Source of the DNA: M55B112 sp040880545
GTDB taxonomy: Bacteria; Bacteroidota; Bacteroidia; Bacteroidales; GCA-2748055
NCBI GenBank assembly: GCA_040880545.1
Contig: JBBDIE010000073.1
Coordinates: 1-32,140, forward strand
Direction of reading: 5' to 3'
DNA length: 32,140 nt
Under the pieces are notes generated by a model that worked only from the letters and a program-made list of their open reading frames with translations, was not told the DNA's origin and ran no database searches. Shown here piece by piece: positions 15,643 through 23,346 of this stretch (positions within the stretch are counted from its first letter, which is position 1; each line of letters begins with the position of its first letter). Position numbers and translations under genes: made by a program.

Positions 15643-17463
15643 TTATTTTCCAATGCAGTATAAGCTATTTTCTCCCCTGATATAAATCCTTCCCTGCGCA
15701 AAAGCAGGAATGGCATAGGAATGCTCTCCCAGTGCCGGTTCATTGATAATGGTGCCCGACCTGTCCGCTTTCATGATATGCATTACCCCACTATTATCCA
15801 TGATATAGATCTTTCCGTCGACGAGCATGGGTGAACTGTAGAGTGTTGCACCAAAATCCTCTTCCCAGATCTGCTCCCCTGTTTTTGTATCATAACAGAC
15901 AAACACACCATAACTTGTGGCCAGGTAGAGCAGTCCGTCTTTCGCAACGGGGCTGGCTGCCTCCGACAGGTAATCGTAATTTTCCCATTGCACTTCGGCG
16001 CCTGGTTCCGGATTGATCGCAACCAAACTGGCATATTCATTATTGGCATAAACCAACCCATCTGAATAGGCACAGGAGGGGCCCACTTCTCCCATCATCA
16101 CAGCGACTTTCCATAACTCTTCCCCGGTCTCCACATCGTGGCCGGCCACATTGGGATCTGTATTGGTAACCACCTGTACTTTTCCGTCTGTCTCAATGAG
16201 AATGGGGGATGCCCAGGAGATGCGGTTATCCCGTTTAACATCCCATTCGGTTTCACCGGATGTGGTGTTCAATGCCATCATCCTTCCGCCCCTGCCGGTA
16301 TCGTATTGGATGATCAGTTTATTATTCCAGACCATGAGCGAGGAGGAGTGTCCGTAATGATTCTGCGGTACGCCGAGATTCCTGACCCATACCCTGTTTC
16401 CATCCAGGTCGAAAGCAATTACATCACCGGTGGCAAAGATGGCGAACACCCGGTAACCGTCCACCGCCATGGTCGGTGCCGACAATCCTGTATCGTCAGT
16501 TACATCAGGCATTTTTGTTGGGGAAGCGGGGATGTTGTCAACCTGCTTCTCCCACAAAAGTTGTCCCGAGTGCCGGTCATAACAGCTTACGATCCGTGCC
16601 TGCTGGTCACCACCAGCCAGAAACAGCCTATCACCCCAAATAACCGGTGAATTATATCCCGGTTTGGATAAGGCCACCTTCCACAAAACATTGGTTCCGG
16701 CCGAACCGTCCCACGAGGTGGGAATATTTTTATGGTAGGAGACCCCAAGTCCCATGGGGCCCCTGAATGTATTGTGATGTTTCCTGAAATCCGCTTCGCC
16801 ATAAATAGTCTCCGGTGCCTTTTCAACTGCTGGCCGGACCGATTCTGATTCTGATTCTCCTTCACCGCCTTCTGTATCAACAGACTCTTCTTCTACAACT
16901 GCGATATCTGTTGTATTGTCTCTGATTTCAATAATCCGTATCTCATCGTTTCCTGTTGGTTCGTCGATGGTTGCCAATTCACCCGGCAAATAGGTTTCCA
17001 GGTAATTTGTAGTGAAGATAGCAGCCGTAAACGCAAGTCCGAAAAGAACAACCCCGGTTACAAAGAGCCATTGCCAGGCGTTTCTCCTTGCTTTGAGAAA
17101 CACCTCACTGTCGGGATCAGGCATTCCGATCTTATGTTTGATATCGGTAAATATCTTCAGGGAGGCCGCGAATATAATTACCCCGAAAAGCAGCAGGAAG
17201 GCACCGGTTTTTACCTGCCGTTCGGAGGTGAAATAAGCTTTTCTTACCATCAAATCAAAATGGCGTATCTCCTCCTTCAGTTGTTCGTTTCTGGGATCAT
17301 CTTCCAGTTGCTCCACCAACGCTTTCAGTGTTTCGCTTTCGAGCGGTTCATATTTTTTAAGCTGTGCAAAATTAATAAGCAACAACGCAGCAACCACCAG
17401 GGAAAATATCCCTGAGATCTGCATTGATTGCTTTGCCAGCTTCAATTTTTCTTCCTGGTTCAT
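15643..17463 (-). CDS. Three-TM protein fused to a periplasmic PQQ-like beta-propeller (operon gene 8)
   Basis: A 606-residue inner-membrane protein. Hydrophobic helices lie at about 14-33, 86-103 and 130-151; basic segments before TM1 and between TM2 and TM3 (KHKIG, KARRNAW) place the N-terminus inside and the large C-terminal domain in the periplasm. A Glu/Ser-rich acidic linker (about 185-215, EEESVDTEGGEGESESES) leads to the propeller, which enters through HHNTFRGPMGLG (229-240) and continues with PQQ-like blades (VSCYDRHSGQLLWEK, VIAFDLDGNRVWVR, GHDVETGEELWK, VCYDTKTGEQIWEE) to the terminal RGENSLYCIGK. The start ATG is at 17463, 1 nt after the polyferredoxin stop (17465), and the gene is followed by the NuoEF gene after 3 nt. 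Its position between the membrane and cytosolic modules suggests a membrane subunit or docking platform of the complex. Confidence 0.88.
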   Translation of the reverse strand: MNQEEKLKLAKQSMQISGIFSLVVAALLLINFAQLKKYEPLESETLKALVEQLEDDPRNEQLKEEIRHFDLMVRKAYFTSERQVKTGAFLLLFGVIIFAASLKIFTDIKHKIGMPDPDSEVFLKARRNAWQWLFVTGVVLFGLAFTAAIFTTNYLETYLPGELATIDEPTGNDEIRIIEIRDNTTDIAVVEEESVDTEGGEGESESESVRPAVEKAPETIYGEADFRKHHNTFRGPMGLGVSYHKNIPTSWDGSAGTNVLWKVALSKPGYNSPVIWGDRLFLAGGDQQARIVSCYDRHSGQLLWEKQVDNIPASPTKMPDVTDDTGLSAPTMAVDGYRVFAIFATGDVIAFDLDGNRVWVRNLGVPQNHYGHSSSLMVWNNKLIIQYDTGRGGRMMALNTTSGETEWDVKRDNRISWASPILIETDGKVQVVTNTDPNVAGHDVETGEELWKVAVMMGEVGPSCAYSDGLVYANNEYASLVAINPEPGAEVQWENYDYLSEAASPVAKDGLLYLATSYGVFVCYDTKTGEQIWEEDFGATLYSSPMLVDGKIYIMDNSGVMHIMKADRSGTIINEPALGEHSYAIPAFAQGRIYIRGENSLYCIGK

Positions 17464-17464
17464 G

Positions 17465-18739
17465 TTAATACTTTTTATCCACAGGACAGTAATTCATACA
17501 TCTGCCACAACTAAAACAATCGCCTTTATGAGGCACATAATCATCGTGCTTTCTCAGTATAAACTGGTTCATGATCATGATTCCGAGCACCAAACCCAGG
17601 TATCCACCCAGGAACCAGCCTCCTTTTTTGAATTTCATCCTGATAAGTGACGCCTCCTCAACCAGCTGATCCATTGATTTCCCCGATTCGAGAAATGCCT
17701 GGATATCCAAATTTTCCTCATCTGCTTTAAGTTCCGGGTGTTTGATCAACAGTTCGGAGAGATAAACATCAGGATGCGCCTTTGAGAGAAAGACGTGTGA
17801 TTTTGATACGGCCCAGCCTCCCAGCACGATCCATACTGGAACCAGTATTCCAAAAAGCGTGTACTGTCTCAGAAATTTTCTGACCGTTGACCCTGTTCTG
17901 ACCTTTTCGGTGGGCGGCACCTCAATAGCATCAAAGGGGCAGGAGTCTTCACATAGTTTGCAACTGATACATTCTGATGGGGTGATGGTCATGTGTTTGC
18001 GGGAAAATCTCGACATCCAGCTTAACAATACACCGTACGGGCAGAACCCCCGGCAATAGGGTCTGGCGAAAAACATCCCCAGCAGCAGAAATGCCCCGCC
18101 AAGTACGATCATCGTATAAGGTGCATCCATCCTGAATATTCCCACAAATGGGTCGTACCTGCATATAATAAAATCTGTTTTTGTTGCGGCAAATAATACC
18201 GCCAGACCCAGGTAGACATGGGGAATAAATGAAATTGTCTTTCTCACCCAGCTGGAGACAGCTACCGGTTTAATGATCACCAGGTCCTGGATCGCTCCCA
18301 GCGGACATGCGGCAGCGCAGAATGTTCTGCCGTAGAAAAGGGCAAATACCAGCGGCAACAAGAAAAAGAGCAGCACTGTGATGGATATCTTATAGGCCGG
18401 ATCGAAGAGTGCCAGTGTAACATTCTGTACGGAGCCTACCGGACATATACATCCGTTCCTGTAAAAGCCGAAATAGATGAGAGTAAATATGGAAAGCCAG
18501 AGGATCCCTCTCCTGGACCGGCGTTTAATTACAAGGAAGGTTGCCAGGGAGAGGACACCGAGCAGCACCAAAACGTCAAAGAATTCCAGGGCAGCGGCGC
18601 GGGGTTCAGGCGTGGTGGTATCTGGCTGTTCGTAGCCCGATTCAAATTCAGGCTTGGGGAAACGCTGCTGCGCACTCATGGCGACAAACATAAAGATCAT
18701 CAACAGGAACAGGGTCGGTTTATGGAGTTGTTTTATCAT
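17465..18739 (-). CDS. NosR/NapH-like polytopic membrane polyferredoxin
   Basis: A 424-residue inner-membrane Fe-S protein. It starts with a signal-like helix (8-22) and a short periplasmic stretch, then about five further helices (50-70, 80-95, 118-136, 168-186, 205-223) and a later pair (295-312, 374-392). Cysteine motifs are GCICPVGSVQNV (C97, C99), the CxxxCP pairs C141-AAACPLG (C141, C145) and C229-RGFCPYG (C229, C233), a ferredoxin cluster C257, C260, C263, C267 (CISCKLCEDSCP), and a C-terminal cluster C408, C411, C414, C418 (CFSCGRCMNYCP). This is the NosR/NapH/CcoG scheme of two CxxxCP sites plus ferredoxin clusters; the N-terminal FMN-binding domain of NosR is absent. It overlaps the upstream ferredoxin gene by 4 nt (ATGA), so translation is probably coupled. 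Its likely role is to pass electrons across or along the membrane. Confidence 0.9.
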   Translation of the reverse strand: MIKQLHKPTLFLLMIFMFVAMSAQQRFPKPEFESGYEQPDTTTPEPRAAALEFFDVLVLLGVLSLATFLVIKRRSRRGILWLSIFTLIYFGFYRNGCICPVGSVQNVTLALFDPAYKISITVLLFFLLPLVFALFYGRTFCAAACPLGAIQDLVIIKPVAVSSWVRKTISFIPHVYLGLAVLFAATKTDFIICRYDPFVGIFRMDAPYTMIVLGGAFLLLGMFFARPYCRGFCPYGVLLSWMSRFSRKHMTITPSECISCKLCEDSCPFDAIEVPPTEKVRTGSTVRKFLRQYTLFGILVPVWIVLGGWAVSKSHVFLSKAHPDVYLSELLIKHPELKADEENLDIQAFLESGKSMDQLVEEASLIRMKFKKGGWFLGGYLGLVLGIMIMNQFILRKHDDYVPHKGDCFSCGRCMNYCPVDKKY

Positions 18740-19323
18740 ACAGCCTCGTCATCTTCATTTTTCACAATAAAGTCACCTTTAATAAGGTACGGCTCACTGG
18801 CCGGTACCCTGCCGATGGCATCAGAGGGACAAACCCGGGCGATGGAACACTCGTTACAATTCACACAGAGGTCATGCCTGATCTGCAGATGCAGCGATCC
18901 GTTTCCAAAAGAGCCGCATCCCTTCACACACTTTGCACACCCGATGCATAAATCTTCGTCTATTACGTATTCAAAATAGGGCTCCTCGATGTATTGTCTT
19001 TCAATGGCCGCAGCCGGGCAAAGCTGTTTTTCGGCTCCTGTCTCCAACTCCGTTACCCCTGGTTTGTAATACCCTCCGCACAGATCACAATATCCACACA
19101 GGGCATAGGCATGGACACATTTTACTGCTGAAGGCGCCATCACACAATCGGTGGCACATCTGCCGCACTGGGTACATTTAAAAGGATCGATCTGCCAGAC
19201 ATAATTTTCCCTGCCCATTTTCACGGCAGTCAGCGTTCCCACACCGGCAAGCGACAGCCCCAGTGTGAGTCGTGCCCCCTTGTTAATGAAGTCGCGCCTG
19301 TTGTATGATTTATCCTTTCCCAT
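18736..19323 (-). CDS. Tat-type extracytoplasmic ferredoxin with up to four 4Fe-4S clusters
   Basis: A 195-residue protein whose N-terminus has a twin-arginine signal (SYNRRDFINKG, then LTLGLSLAGVGTLTAV), so it should be folded in the cytoplasm and exported, probably remaining anchored. It has 17 cysteines: C50, C53, C56, C60 (CTQCGRCATDC), C69, C76, C79, C82 (CGYCDLC), C102, then C126, C129, C132, C136 (CIGCAKCVKGC), and C153, C156, C159, C165 (CVNCNECSIARVC). This is a HybA/NapG/NrfC-like layout with several [4Fe-4S] clusters in a row. The ATG at 19323 is preferred over an upstream GTG because AAGAGTTGGAA precedes it; it then overlaps the small Cys4 gene by 14 nt and the polyferredoxin gene by 4 nt. 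It is a plausible electron acceptor of the polyferredoxin. Confidence 0.9.
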   Translation of the reverse strand: MGKDKSYNRRDFINKGARLTLGLSLAGVGTLTAVKMGRENYVWQIDPFKCTQCGRCATDCVMAPSAVKCVHAYALCGYCDLCGGYYKPGVTELETGAEKQLCPAAAIERQYIEEPYFEYVIDEDLCIGCAKCVKGCGSFGNGSLHLQIRHDLCVNCNECSIARVCPSDAIGRVPASEPYLIKGDFIVKNEDDEAV

Positions 19324-19513
19324 TTTCCAACTCTTTTTTTGCCTGCGGAAGTGCACAACTGGTCAGAATACCACATCCTTTGCACTGCCCGTTTAGGGTG
19401 CAATTGGCTTGCAGGGATATCTTTTTCCTGGCAACAAACAGACCCACCATGGCAGCCATGGCCATAAGGACTGTTCCCCTGGTGATCGTTGATATAAATT
19501 CTTTTCGTGTCAT
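19310..19513 (-). CDS. Small single-TM protein with four-cysteine motif
   Basis: A 67-residue protein: MTRKEFISTITRG, then a hydrophobic helix (13-28, VLMAMAAMVGLFV), then a short soluble part with C38-x5-C44-x2-C47-x5-C53 (NCTLNGQCKGCGILTSC) and a Lys-rich tail. The basic N-terminus puts the tail in the periplasm. Four closely spaced cysteines next to a ferredoxin gene suggest a small Fe-S cluster or metal site, but the spacing is not a standard ferredoxin and I recognise no family. The ATG at 19513 lies 4 nt after the NHL gene stop; a longer in-frame TTG start would overlap that gene. It overlaps the ferredoxin gene by 14 nt. The gene is short but its position inside the packed operon and its clean composition support it. 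Confidence 0.75.
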   Translation of the reverse strand: MTRKEFISTITRGTVLMAMAAMVGLFVARKKISLQANCTLNGQCKGCGILTSCALPQAKKELENGKG

Positions 19514-19517
19514 GAGC

Positions 19518-20477
19518 TCATATTTTCTCAAAAATTCTCACCATGCTTGTTTCAAAATCCAATGCATAGATCACCCCGTTCTCATCCGCCTTCACCTCCG
19601 GAGCCTTTCCCTCTTCATTAAATTTTCCCGGCTCAGCCACAACACTTTGTAACTTCCCGGAACTGTCGTATACTTTAATTCGTACCATGCCCTTTTCACT
19701 GGTTACGAACGAACCATCCTCCAGTACAGCGATCTGTGCAGGATTACAACAACCTGTAAATCCATCGATTTTCATGGAACTGTTCTGCCAGTAGCCGCGT
19801 AATTGACCATCATTAGAGTAGTTTTCCAGGGCGTGCATGCCCGGGTTCACCACCCATAATTCGTCAAAGCTGTTCACCACCAGGTCGAAATTTGCGCTGG
19901 GTACTATAAAACCATGCCCTGCCTCGCCTTCCGATTTACCCCTGAACTCACCCAGCAGGACACCTTCAAAATCGTATCGCAGAACCCTCCTGTTCCCTGC
20001 GTCAGCAACATACAGGATTGAATCGTTTGCTGCCAGGGATGTGAATACACATTTGCTCCCCGGAATGTCCCATACGGCGATAAGATCCCCTTTGGTCGTA
20101 TATTTTTTAATATGATCCTCAAATCCGATGAATACTGCATCTCCTGTTACTTCAATAGCCAATCCGGAACCTTCGATCTCTTTTTTCATCAGCTGCACGC
20201 CAGCAGTGGTAACTGCCTGCAGGGTATTTGTTCCCGTGAGCCAGATCACACCCTCCTTCACATCCATGCCCCCGGGTGTATACCCTCGTACCGGCATGTT
20301 TCCGGTCTCCCTGTAACCGATCAGTTCCGGATCCACGGCTCTGAACTGCTCCACGTTGTATTCATAGGGGTTGTTCCCAAGCTTGTCCGGTTGTTTACCT
20401 GAATAATCGACGATGATCATCCCGATGATTGCAAGGATGATCACTACGATTATGACGGAGATAATTTTCCTGTTCAT
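19518..20477 (-). CDS. Membrane-anchored NHL-repeat beta-propeller
   Basis: A 319-residue protein with an N-terminal anchor helix (about 4-24, IISVIIVVIILAIIGMIIV) and a periplasmic NHL-type propeller. Blade-like cores include GDLIAVWDIPG, ILYVADAGNRRVLRYDFEGVL (a textbook NHL blade, positions 155-175), GQLRGYWQNSS and VIYALDFETSMVRIFE. A vicinal pair C243-C244 stands in GFTGCCNPAQIAVL, followed by DGSFVTSEKGMVRIKVY. It starts 10 nt after the upstream propeller gene and ends 4 nt before the small Cys4 gene. Function is unknown; NHL folds bind ligands or protein partners and some are catalytic. Confidence 0.85.
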   Translation of the reverse strand: MNRKIISVIIVVIILAIIGMIIVDYSGKQPDKLGNNPYEYNVEQFRAVDPELIGYRETGNMPVRGYTPGGMDVKEGVIWLTGTNTLQAVTTAGVQLMKKEIEGSGLAIEVTGDAVFIGFEDHIKKYTTKGDLIAVWDIPGSKCVFTSLAANDSILYVADAGNRRVLRYDFEGVLLGEFRGKSEGEAGHGFIVPSANFDLVVNSFDELWVVNPGMHALENYSNDGQLRGYWQNSSMKIDGFTGCCNPAQIAVLEDGSFVTSEKGMVRIKVYDSSGKLQSVVAEPGKFNEEGKAPEVKADENGVIYALDFETSMVRIFEKI

Positions 20478-20487
20478 ATACCCGGTT

Positions 20488-21921
20488 TTAATTACGTTTT
20501 TTAGCCAAATCCATACAAATCATGGTCTCAGAATCCCTGAGCACCATATAGCCGTCTGCCACGGCAATGGGGGCCCAGGCATCAGCACCGTCCTGAATCA
20601 CCCTGTAACTGTCGATCTCCACATAACCCGAAACGGATGGGTTGGCGATGGTGAGTGTTCCATCGTCGCTTAGAATAAATAGTTTATCGTCGGCGATAAT
20701 GTAGGGTCCCAGGCCAAAACGGACGGTCTGCCCGCTGGACCAGATTACGTTTCTGAAATTATCGGGATGAACACAAACCAACTGGTTTCTCAGGGGGCCC
20801 GCATCTTTGGGCAGGATCCCCAGCAAATGGCCCTCAAATACCAATGGGGTCTGCTGTTCAGAGGCCAGTCCCTCCTTGGGTTTGTATTCACTGAGAACTT
20901 CAGCCGTGAGCTTGTCACCGGTCTTATTCAACTGAAGCACCATACTTCCGGCACCATATCCTGCGGTTAGGAAAATCTTGCCGTCGGGCAGGCATACTGG
21001 TGAGGGTGCCACCACGTTGTGCCTCCATTCGGAAACTGACCAGAGAACCCGGCCTGCATTTTCTCCTTCCGCTGCTATGCCACAGGCACCACCGATGGCA
21101 CTGTAAACATACATCTTCACCCCACTGAATTCGAATGGCATGACAGATGAGTGTGACATACCCAGGTGCAACTCGTTTGGTGTCTGCCACACAATTTCAC
21201 CTGTTTCACAATCCACAGCAACCATCAGGTTCTTTCCTCCAGTGGCAATAATTGCCAGTCCGTTATCAATAAGCGGACACTGTCCCGTGTACCAGAAGGG
21301 GACCTCAGTCTCATAATCTTCTTCCACGTTCATTCCCCATCGTAATTCACCGTTTTCCCTGTCTACACACATCACGTGACCCCGCGGTCCGATTGTGACA
21401 ATATAATCTTCCGTAACAGCCGGAACCGTTCTCGACATTCCATGATTTCTCTTGATAGGTATTTTGTACCAGCGCCGCCATAATTCCGTGCCTTCGGCCA
21501 GGTCAAAACAGCGAAGCATATCCGATCTGATCTCTTCATCATAATCAAGGATATATACCTTTCCCTGGTATATGGCCGCTCCGCCGTGGCCCTCTCCCAG
21601 ATGTACCGTCCATCGTATGTCCGGTCCTTCTTCCGGGAATTCATCGATAAGCCCAACTTCCGAACGGCTGATGTTATCGAAATGCTCCCCCCGGAACCTG
21701 GGCCATGTTTCTGTCCCTCCGCCAGACTTATGCTCAAACCGTTCGAAAAATTCTCCGATGTTGATCACCATATTAGCTGCAACACCCTCTCCCCTGTTAT
21801 CCATCCCTGGTACGCTCAATACAATATCCCTTACCGGGTCTTTGGTGATCCACCATGCTATAGCGGTTACCCCTGCAAGGATCAAAAAGTATGGGATCAT
21901 TATGTGCGGTTTCAGTTTCAT
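20488..21921 (-). CDS. Membrane-anchored PQQ-like beta-propeller protein (operon gene 3)
   Basis: A 477-residue protein with one N-terminal anchor helix (about 9-25, IPYFLILAGVTAIAWWI), a spacer of about 40 residues, and a large periplasmic propeller entered by TWPRFRGEHFDNIS (72-85). PQQ-like blade cores include VYILDYDEEI, LRCFDLAEGTELWRRW, VMCVDRENGELRWGM, MVAVDCETGEIVWQT, IFLTAGYGAGSMVLQL, LTIANPSVSGYVEID and the last MICMDLAKKRN. No vicinal Cys-Cys, no haem motif CxxCH. It is separated from the upstream paralogue pair by 89 nt, in which a 7-bp hairpin lies close to its start, and from the NHL gene downstream by 10 nt. A BamB-like scaffold or substrate-binding role is as likely as catalysis. 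Confidence 0.85.
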   Translation of the reverse strand: MKLKPHIMIPYFLILAGVTAIAWWITKDPVRDIVLSVPGMDNRGEGVAANMVINIGEFFERFEHKSGGGTETWPRFRGEHFDNISRSEVGLIDEFPEEGPDIRWTVHLGEGHGGAAIYQGKVYILDYDEEIRSDMLRCFDLAEGTELWRRWYKIPIKRNHGMSRTVPAVTEDYIVTIGPRGHVMCVDRENGELRWGMNVEEDYETEVPFWYTGQCPLIDNGLAIIATGGKNLMVAVDCETGEIVWQTPNELHLGMSHSSVMPFEFSGVKMYVYSAIGGACGIAAEGENAGRVLWSVSEWRHNVVAPSPVCLPDGKIFLTAGYGAGSMVLQLNKTGDKLTAEVLSEYKPKEGLASEQQTPLVFEGHLLGILPKDAGPLRNQLVCVHPDNFRNVIWSSGQTVRFGLGPYIIADDKLFILSDDGTLTIANPSVSGYVEIDSYRVIQDGADAWAPIAVADGYMVLRDSETMICMDLAKKRN

Positions 21922-21934
21922 CTTTGTAGTGCGT

Positions 21935-21953
21935 TGGTTGCCCCATGCAACCA
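21935..21953 (-). promoter_or_regulatory. Hairpin in the leader of the anchored propeller gene
   Basis: A perfect 7-bp stem TGGTTGC/GCAACCA with a 5-nt loop (21935-21953) lies 13 nt upstream of the ATG at 21921 on the minus strand, between two propeller genes. It lacks a T tract, so it is more likely an mRNA-processing, stability or translation element than a terminator. Confidence 0.4.
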
Positions 21954-22010
21954 GGTTGAATCAATTAGTTGAAATCTCTTATCTGAATAACTTACAACTG
22001 TCAGCACCTT

Positions 22011-23258
22011 TTATTTTTCAAGAATATCATAAACCAGTAATACATCATGGTGTCTGAGCAGCAATTTTCCGTCGTATACAGCAGGATGTGCCCACCGTGG
22101 TCCCCTGCCATCAGCTACCTTAAATGAGCCCATTACCTTAAATCCTTCGGGTGTCGGCTCCACAAGTCCCACATGACCCTGTTTCTCTTCAAATGCATAC
22201 AACATACCGTCGGCCCAGATCAGTGCCCCCTTGTTGTGCCACGCTTCCTCATACATTACCTTCCCGGTTTCCCAGTCGAGACAAACCCAATTTCCTTTGC
22301 CGTTGCTGATCCAGTTGGAACCATAGATATATCCGTCCAGCAATACCAGTCCTCCGTGATGGTTGTCGAGTACCTCGTTTGTCCATTTAACGGTAACGGA
22401 TCTGCAGTCATCTGCCATGCTAACCATCAGTGCCTTATCGTTATAACCGCTGGAGACAAATATTTCACCGTCGTGGTACAGGGGTGTGTTTGTGCTGTTC
22501 CTGCTGCTGCGTTCAGTATATTCAGATACAATATCCAGCTTCCAGTATATCTCGCCGCTGGCCGGATCAATTCCCACCAGGTGATTTGAAGTAGTGGCTA
22601 TGATCAGTGAAATTCCGTTGTGTTCGATCATCAGCGGTGACACATACGATCGGACATCACCTGTATTTTCAGTTTTCCAGAGTAGGGATCCGTCTTCCTT
22701 ATCCAGGGCAACCATCACCGTCTGTTTTCCAACCGGTGATGAGATCACGGCATCTTCAGTCAACAATACCGATTCGGCCATACCCCATCTGTGAAAACCG
22801 GCTTCAAATTCCTCGTGGGTGTTTCTCGACCAGTGTATATGTCCGGTTTTTGCATCAATACAATTCACAGTCCCCATGCTGGCCGTAATGTATATCTTAC
22901 CATCTTCAATGGCCGGTGTATTTCTGGTTTCCGGGAATGACTCCAGCCACGGCTTTCCATAGATGGTTTCCCACACAACCTCTCCTTCCATTGTAACTGC
23001 GGTGATCACCTCAAGGGTATCACGTCTTCCTGTAACATAAATGATATCATCCCAAATCACCGGAGTTGAATATCCCCCACCTAATCCCTCTTTTTTCAGA
23101 AGCAGATCGGGTCCTTCCGCAGGCCATTCCTTTAACAGTCCTGTTCCCGGGTACTTGCCATCACGTTCCGGACCTCGCCACTGAACATCCTGGGCGATCA
23201 TGGGGGCTCCTGCAATAATGCATATCAGTATACCTGAAATTATTCTTCCTTTTACCAT
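22011..23258 (-). CDS. Secreted PQQ-like beta-propeller, paralogue of the next upstream gene (operon gene 2)
   Basis: A 415-residue protein with signal peptide MVKGRIISGILICIIAGAPMIA and mature start QDVQWRGPERDGKYPGTGLL. The WRGP-x-RDG...GLL-x-EWP-x-x-GP opening and the STPVI-x-xDxIYVTG blade are typical of widespread PQQ-like propeller proteins of Bacteroidota and Planctomycetes/Verrucomicrobia. Blade cores include VNCIDAKTGHIHWSR, MVALDKEDGSLLWKT, LVGIDPASGEIYWKL and WVCLDWETGKVMYEE; the C-terminus WAHPAVYDGKLLLRHHDVLL is nearly repeated in the 23347-24549 product. No haem or vicinal cysteine motif is seen. It follows its paralogue after 88 nt and precedes the anchored propeller by 89 nt. 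Confidence 0.86.
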   Translation of the reverse strand: MVKGRIISGILICIIAGAPMIAQDVQWRGPERDGKYPGTGLLKEWPAEGPDLLLKKEGLGGGYSTPVIWDDIIYVTGRRDTLEVITAVTMEGEVVWETIYGKPWLESFPETRNTPAIEDGKIYITASMGTVNCIDAKTGHIHWSRNTHEEFEAGFHRWGMAESVLLTEDAVISSPVGKQTVMVALDKEDGSLLWKTENTGDVRSYVSPLMIEHNGISLIIATTSNHLVGIDPASGEIYWKLDIVSEYTERSSRNSTNTPLYHDGEIFVSSGYNDKALMVSMADDCRSVTVKWTNEVLDNHHGGLVLLDGYIYGSNWISNGKGNWVCLDWETGKVMYEEAWHNKGALIWADGMLYAFEEKQGHVGLVEPTPEGFKVMGSFKVADGRGPRWAHPAVYDGKLLLRHHDVLLVYDILEK

Positions 23259-23346
23259 TTTTTTTGACTTATCATATTAATAACCGGCAATTTGGCTTTG
23301 TCACAATTGTCATGGTTGAGTCGGATCTCCTGATCCATTGTAAAAT

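Noticed and set aside
14551..15663. A 370-codon open frame on the + strand, opposite the NuoE-NuoF fusion
   Set aside because: It is antisense to a gene with complete family motifs; its product is rich in Phe, Pro and His with no recognisable domain, as expected for a shadow of the real gene.
16138..16650. A 170-codon + strand frame opposite the TM-propeller gene
   Set aside because: It overlaps a well-supported propeller coding region and has no domain, start context or neighbours supporting it.
17465..19323. A nitrous oxide reductase (nos) locus
   Set aside because: The polyferredoxin is NosR-like but nosZ, nosD, nosF, nosY and nosL are absent, and the NosR FMN domain is missing.
23323..23336. 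GGATC/GATCC stem between the two paralogous propeller genes
   Set aside because: A 5-bp stem with 4-nt loop is expected by chance and has no T tract.
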